A stretch of DNA of 64,000 nucleotides from SLSG01 sp964477035. GTDB taxonomy: Bacteria > Bacteroidota > Bacteroidia > Bacteroidales > UBA7960. The position numbers and the translations under genes are program-made. The notes beneath the pieces were generated by a model. It saw nothing but the letters and a program-made list of their open reading frames with translations. It ran no database searches and was not told the origin of the DNA. The stretch is from NCBI GenBank assembly GCA_964477035.1, contig CAYZCW010000013.1, positions 8,746-72,745 on the forward strand, in the 5' to 3' direction. Positions 61,226-64,000 of the stretch are shown here, one piece after another (the first letter of the stretch is position 1; each line of letters starts with the position of its first letter).

Positions 61226-62384
61226 GGATCCTCTTGTTGTGTTTTCCTGTAAAAAGCAGCCAGGCATATTTCAGGAACAGTTTCAGGCGCGACCGGCCCC
61301 TGGTCAGATGAAAGGCATAGCGAACAAAGCCCAGATGCAGGGACAGGAAGTCCCTCTTTCCCGACTGGCGGATATGCCCCACATAGACGGCCATGGCCCG
61401 CTGCCTGAAGGTGGAACCTGACAGGTCGCCCATTTTCAGGGCGTGCCGGTACACCATCCGGTCGGTCCACCCGGTTTTCTCCCGGTCCAGGGCCTGTAAA
61501 ACCGGGGATGGCACCGGAGCATCGAATCGCCCCACAAGGTATGCCAGGGCATCGCGCACCGGCAGCACCACCCGGTACTTTCTGGATTGATCCACCAGCC
61601 GGTCCCAGTCGAGCGACCCTTCCGGCAGGCGCATCAGCGCCATGGCGTCCGGGACCCAGCGGATGGGCGGTTCGTTGTTGCAGCGCAGGCCGTGAACCAG
61701 CGTCAGGAACAATTGATCGGCCGGACACAGGCTGAGTGTCTTCCCCCCGGCCACCTCCAGGGAAACGGCATGATCCCAGAAATCCGATCCTGTGATGCCG
61801 CCATGCATCTCAAAGACCGGGTGCCAGTGCAGGTCCAGCTCATCCTTCTCCCGGTCGACCAGGTCGATGCTCCTGCCGAACTTCAGCAGGAAGCGCTGTA
61901 GCCGGGGATTCCTGACCGTCCAGCCGGCCTTTGTCAGCACCTCCAGTGCCTGTTCCGTCCTGTCCGGCGGCACCATCACATCCATGTCGTACATGGGCCT
62001 GACGGCATGATTTCCATAAACCAGCAGGCTCATAGGAATGCCCTTCAGCACCATGTTGGGAATCCCGTGACCATGAAGGAGTGCAAGCACGCGGGCAGTT
62101 TTCCTGAACAGGAAGTGGTTCCTCGACCATGACTTGCGGTAGATGCCCTTCATGCGTTGCATCACCGGGTCGTTCATGACCGGGTTGCCGGCGGCCTTGT
62201 CGTACAGGTTGTGAAACGCCAGCGGCAGCAGGCGCAGTGAGCCCGGGTCCACCCCCGTTTCGAAATCGACCGTGTCCCTCCATTGGCGCCAGGCTTCCAG
62301 CATCGCATCTCCTGACAACAGGGCGGCTTTCAGCAGCAGTTCCTGGGATGGCGTCGGAAAGGGGCTTTGGGCAGGAGAGGGCAT
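61197..62384 (-). CDS. Putative nucleotidyltransferase (NTP_transf_5-like)
   Basis: 395 residues. The conserved core is LKGIPMSLLVYGNHAVRPMYDMDVMVPPD (about residues 108-136), with the D-x-D pair of the nucleotidyltransferase fold, followed by IDLVDREKDELDLHWHPVF. This family commonly sits next to PqqD-like and HprK-like genes in peptide or exopolysaccharide clusters, as it does here. The substrate is unknown. It starts three bases after the PqqD-like gene's stop and overlaps the following glycosyltransferase. Confidence 0.78.
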   Translation of the reverse strand: MPSPAQSPFPTPSQELLLKAALLSGDAMLEAWRQWRDTVDFETGVDPGSLRLLPLAFHNLYDKAAGNPVMNDPVMQRMKGIYRKSWSRNHFLFRKTARVLALLHGHGIPNMVLKGIPMSLLVYGNHAVRPMYDMDVMVPPDRTEQALEVLTKAGWTVRNPRLQRFLLKFGRSIDLVDREKDELDLHWHPVFEMHGGITGSDFWDHAVSLEVAGGKTLSLCPADQLFLTLVHGLRCNNEPPIRWVPDAMALMRLPEGSLDWDRLVDQSRKYRVVLPVRDALAYLVGRFDAPVPSPVLQALDREKTGWTDRMVYRHALKMGDLSGSTFRQRAMAVYVGHIRQSGKRDFLSLHLGFVRYAFHLTRGRSRLKLFLKYAWLLFTGKHNKRIHDEQKLRHA

Positions 62385-62387
62385 CTG

Positions 62388-62831
62388 TTATTCTTCGTCC
62401 TTTGGCTCGGGCCACCCCTCCTGGTCCACGTCATGGATGGGGTCGAGCATCAGCAGGTCCTGCATATCGGAATACTTCTGAATGACAGGGGCCTTGAAAG
62501 ACCCTGCCGCCTCACGGAGGGCCCCGGTAAGGGTTTCAGTCGCTCCGGTATCTTCCTCACGGGCCTGCCCGTCCTCCACAAGCAGGTTTTCGGCCAGCAG
62601 CTGTTTTACAAAAAGACCGATCCCTTCACGGACTTCCTGCTCCCGGTCCGGGGCGGCCCCGGCCAGGAGGCGGACGGCCTCATCGGGTTCTCCCGTGGCG
62701 GCAATAAAATCCCACAACACCGAACCATGTTCATCCAAACTGTAGTACATCCCCGTGCGCATATCCAGCAGGATGGTTTCTCCATCGATGGTTTCATGCA
62801 CCACGTGGGGGGCATTCACTTTGACACGCAT
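62388..62831 (-). CDS. PqqD-like peptide-binding protein with precursor-like C-terminal tail
   Basis: 147 residues. Residues 1-95 are a PqqD-type winged-helix peptide-recognition domain: APHVVHETIDGETILLDM, GMYYSLDEHGSVLWDFI and EVREGIGLFVKQLLAENLL. Most PqqD proteins stop there (about 90 residues). Here an acidic linker leads to a tail at about residues 112-143 containing FKAPVIQKYSDMQDLLMLDP followed by IHDVDQEGWP. The first part resembles the leader peptides that PqqD domains bind, so substrate and recognition domain may be on one chain. A -7-like box (TAAATTTG on the minus strand, 62837-62844) lies almost at the ATG. Function in this cluster is unknown. Confidence 0.82.
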   Translation of the reverse strand: MRVKVNAPHVVHETIDGETILLDMRTGMYYSLDEHGSVLWDFIAATGEPDEAVRLLAGAAPDREQEVREGIGLFVKQLLAENLLVEDGQAREEDTGATETLTGALREAAGSFKAPVIQKYSDMQDLLMLDPIHDVDQEGWPEPKDEE

Positions 62832-62932
62832 AACATCAAATTTAATTCGCTAAGGTAAACATAATCCCGGGCAAGGGAAACGGGACCCGTCAAGAAATCC
62901 GGGCGGACGGGCCGGATTTTCATACAAACCCC

Positions 62933-63784
62933 TCATGACCTCCTGTGTCTGGGGTTGAACCTGTCCAGCACCTTATAGGCCCAGACATTCAGCGGATAGG
63001 GCAGCATCCCCCGGAAAAACGGAACCATCACCCCCAGGTAGGCCAGGGGTCCGGCTCCGAGCAGGCGGTTGCCCTTCCACCCAATGCGCAGGCGGTACCA
63101 GCCGACCCGCAAGGTGTTGCGGCGGATGTTTTCCTCCGTGAAACGATACAGCAACAGCGGCTCCGGAATGTTGTGAAACTCCAGGCCGGCCGAGGCGCAG
63201 CGGAACCACAGCTCGTAATCGTCCTGCCGGGGTCCGGCATCCGGATCATAGCCCCCCACACCAAGGATCCTGTCTTTTTTAAAGCATACCGTCGGATGGA
63301 TCATCGGGCAGGACCAGGTGAGCTGCCGTATCCGCTCCGGGGTGAGGGGCACGCGGAGCCAGCCGTTACGCTGTCCGCTTTCATCGATCTTTTCCGCATA
63401 GGAGCCAATAATATCTGCCGTCGGATGGGCCTGCAGGAACAGAGCCAGTGTCTCCAGGCGGTGCGGCAGGCAGACATCGTCCGTGTCCATGCGCGCAACC
63501 CACTCGTGGCGGCAGGCCCTGAGCCCGGCATTCAGGGCAGCGGACAGGCCCTGGTTTTTTTCCAGCCGCAGCGTCCTGAGCGGCAAGATCCCTTCAAACC
63601 GCCGGATCACCGCCTCCAGCGCTTCCGTCAGCGGTCCGTCGCAGACCAGTACCACCTCTGCTGCCTGCAAGGTCTGCGCCCCGAGGCTGTCGAGCGACTC
63701 CTCCAGGTAGTCCGGCCGTTCCTTATGGTAGACCGACATGAGGACGGAGAAGGAGGCCCTTGGATGCGTTGTGCCTGTTTCCAT
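62933..63784 (-). CDS. Family 2 glycosyltransferase
   Basis: 283 residues from METGTTHPRASFSV; upstream in-frame ATGs at 63796 and 63820 would overlap the preceding gene. Motifs: SVLMSVYHKERPDYLEESLDSL, NQGLSAALNAGL, WVARMDTDDVCLPHR and a final hydrophobic/basic segment (PLAYLGVMVPFFRGML). It resembles glycosyltransferases that extend capsular glycans. A 101-base gap separates it from the PqqD-like gene downstream. Confidence 0.92.
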   Translation of the reverse strand: METGTTHPRASFSVLMSVYHKERPDYLEESLDSLGAQTLQAAEVVLVCDGPLTEALEAVIRRFEGILPLRTLRLEKNQGLSAALNAGLRACRHEWVARMDTDDVCLPHRLETLALFLQAHPTADIIGSYAEKIDESGQRNGWLRVPLTPERIRQLTWSCPMIHPTVCFKKDRILGVGGYDPDAGPRQDDYELWFRCASAGLEFHNIPEPLLLYRFTEENIRRNTLRVGWYRLRIGWKGNRLLGAGPLAYLGVMVPFFRGMLPYPLNVWAYKVLDRFNPRHRRS

Positions 63785-63785
63785 T

Positions 63786-64000
63786 TTATTTCCCATCACC
63801 TCCCCGATTGCTTTGCTCAAGAAACGCCCTGATGATCGTGGATGATGTGTTTTGCGTATAGGGAAAGTATATGACCTTCACCCCCACTTCCTCGAACTTC
63901 TTTTCATACCCGTTCCAAAGTGCGGTGCCCTTCCAGTCATCCCCCTTAAAAATGACATCAAACCGGAATTTCTCCCATGCCGCCCATTTATCCAGGTTGT
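63786..64000 (-). CDS. Cytidylyltransferase-like protein (TagD type), C-terminal part only
   Basis: The gene runs off the window; only its last 70 codons are visible. They read DVIFKGDDWKGTALW followed by KVIYFPYTQNTSSTIIRAFL, matching the C-terminus of glycerol-3-phosphate or related cytidylyltransferases (KGxDW and the P-Y-T-x-x-x-S-S-T nucleotide loop). It would make a CDP-activated alcohol for the same surface polymer. Its stop is one base before the preferred start of the glycosyltransferase. Confidence 0.8.
   Translation of the reverse strand, partial: NLDKWAAWEKFRFDVIFKGDDWKGTALWNGYEKKFEEVGVKVIYFPYTQNTSSTIIRAFLEQSNRGGDGK

Noticed and set aside
57994..62831. Lasso-peptide biosynthetic cluster
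   Set aside because: PqqD-like and HprK-like proteins are present, but no asparagine-synthetase-like cyclase, no leader protease and no free precursor gene could be found in the window.

Overview
The window is a GC-rich (roughly 60%) chromosomal segment of a free-living Bacteroidota bacterium. The evidence is: large secreted proteins ending in type IX secretion (T9SS) sorting domains; Bacteroidota-type promoters (TTG, about 20 bases, TAnnTTTG); a two-gene atpD-atpC unit with a short epsilon subunit; the rplM-rpsI-rpsB-tsf order; and a Bacteroidota-style Wza/Wzc export pair. I cannot name the genus. I saw no tRNA, rRNA, CRISPR array, insertion sequence or phage gene.

Layout. 0-9 kb: two large T9SS surface proteins, one with a dockerin-like segment plus a cohesin-like module, the next with three cohesin-like modules. 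9-24 kb: housekeeping genes (DUF4105 protein, L13, S9, S2, EF-Ts, UMP kinase, ribosome recycling factor, a lone riboflavin kinase domain, ATP synthase beta and epsilon, RecJ, TrpS, HflX, a lipid A-type acyltransferase, and an ECF sigma/anti-sigma pair). 24.7-27.9 kb: exopolysaccharide export lipoprotein and tyrosine kinase. 28-48.4 kb: a regulated surface-structure locus. It holds a glycine-rich T9SS protein, a CheY-like regulator, three histidine kinases, an NtrC-type sigma-54 activator, five small secreted pilin-like proteins (one an exact duplicate), a PapD-like chaperone and an usher-like outer-membrane protein with a SPOR-type tail. 48.5-64 kb: adenosine deaminase, then glycan genes (CapD/PglF-type enzyme, Wzy/WaaL-TPR protein, WecA-like transferase, two sulfotransferases, four glycosyltransferase modules, a PqqD-like protein, a nucleotidyltransferase and an edge-truncated cytidylyltransferase).

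The main discovery is in 28-44 kb. Four intergenic regions (five counting a duplicate) carry a 16-base dyad, TCTTCG-AAAA-CGAAGA or a variant. In every one the last base of the dyad lies 66 bases before the GG of a sigma-54-type -24/-12 promoter. These promoters precede the T9SS protein, the CheY-like regulator, the first pilin-like operon and both copies of the duplicated pilin-like gene. A sigma-54 activator gene with neighbouring kinases sits in the middle. I infer a dedicated phosphorelay controlling a chaperone-usher-like fimbria in a phylum whose known pili are assembled differently.

A second unusual group, at 55.5-62.8 kb, links a PqqD-like protein with a precursor-like tail, a nucleotidyltransferase, an HPr-kinase-like/glycosyltransferase fusion and a sulfotransferase/epimerase fusion. 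It appears to belong to the exopolysaccharide operon.
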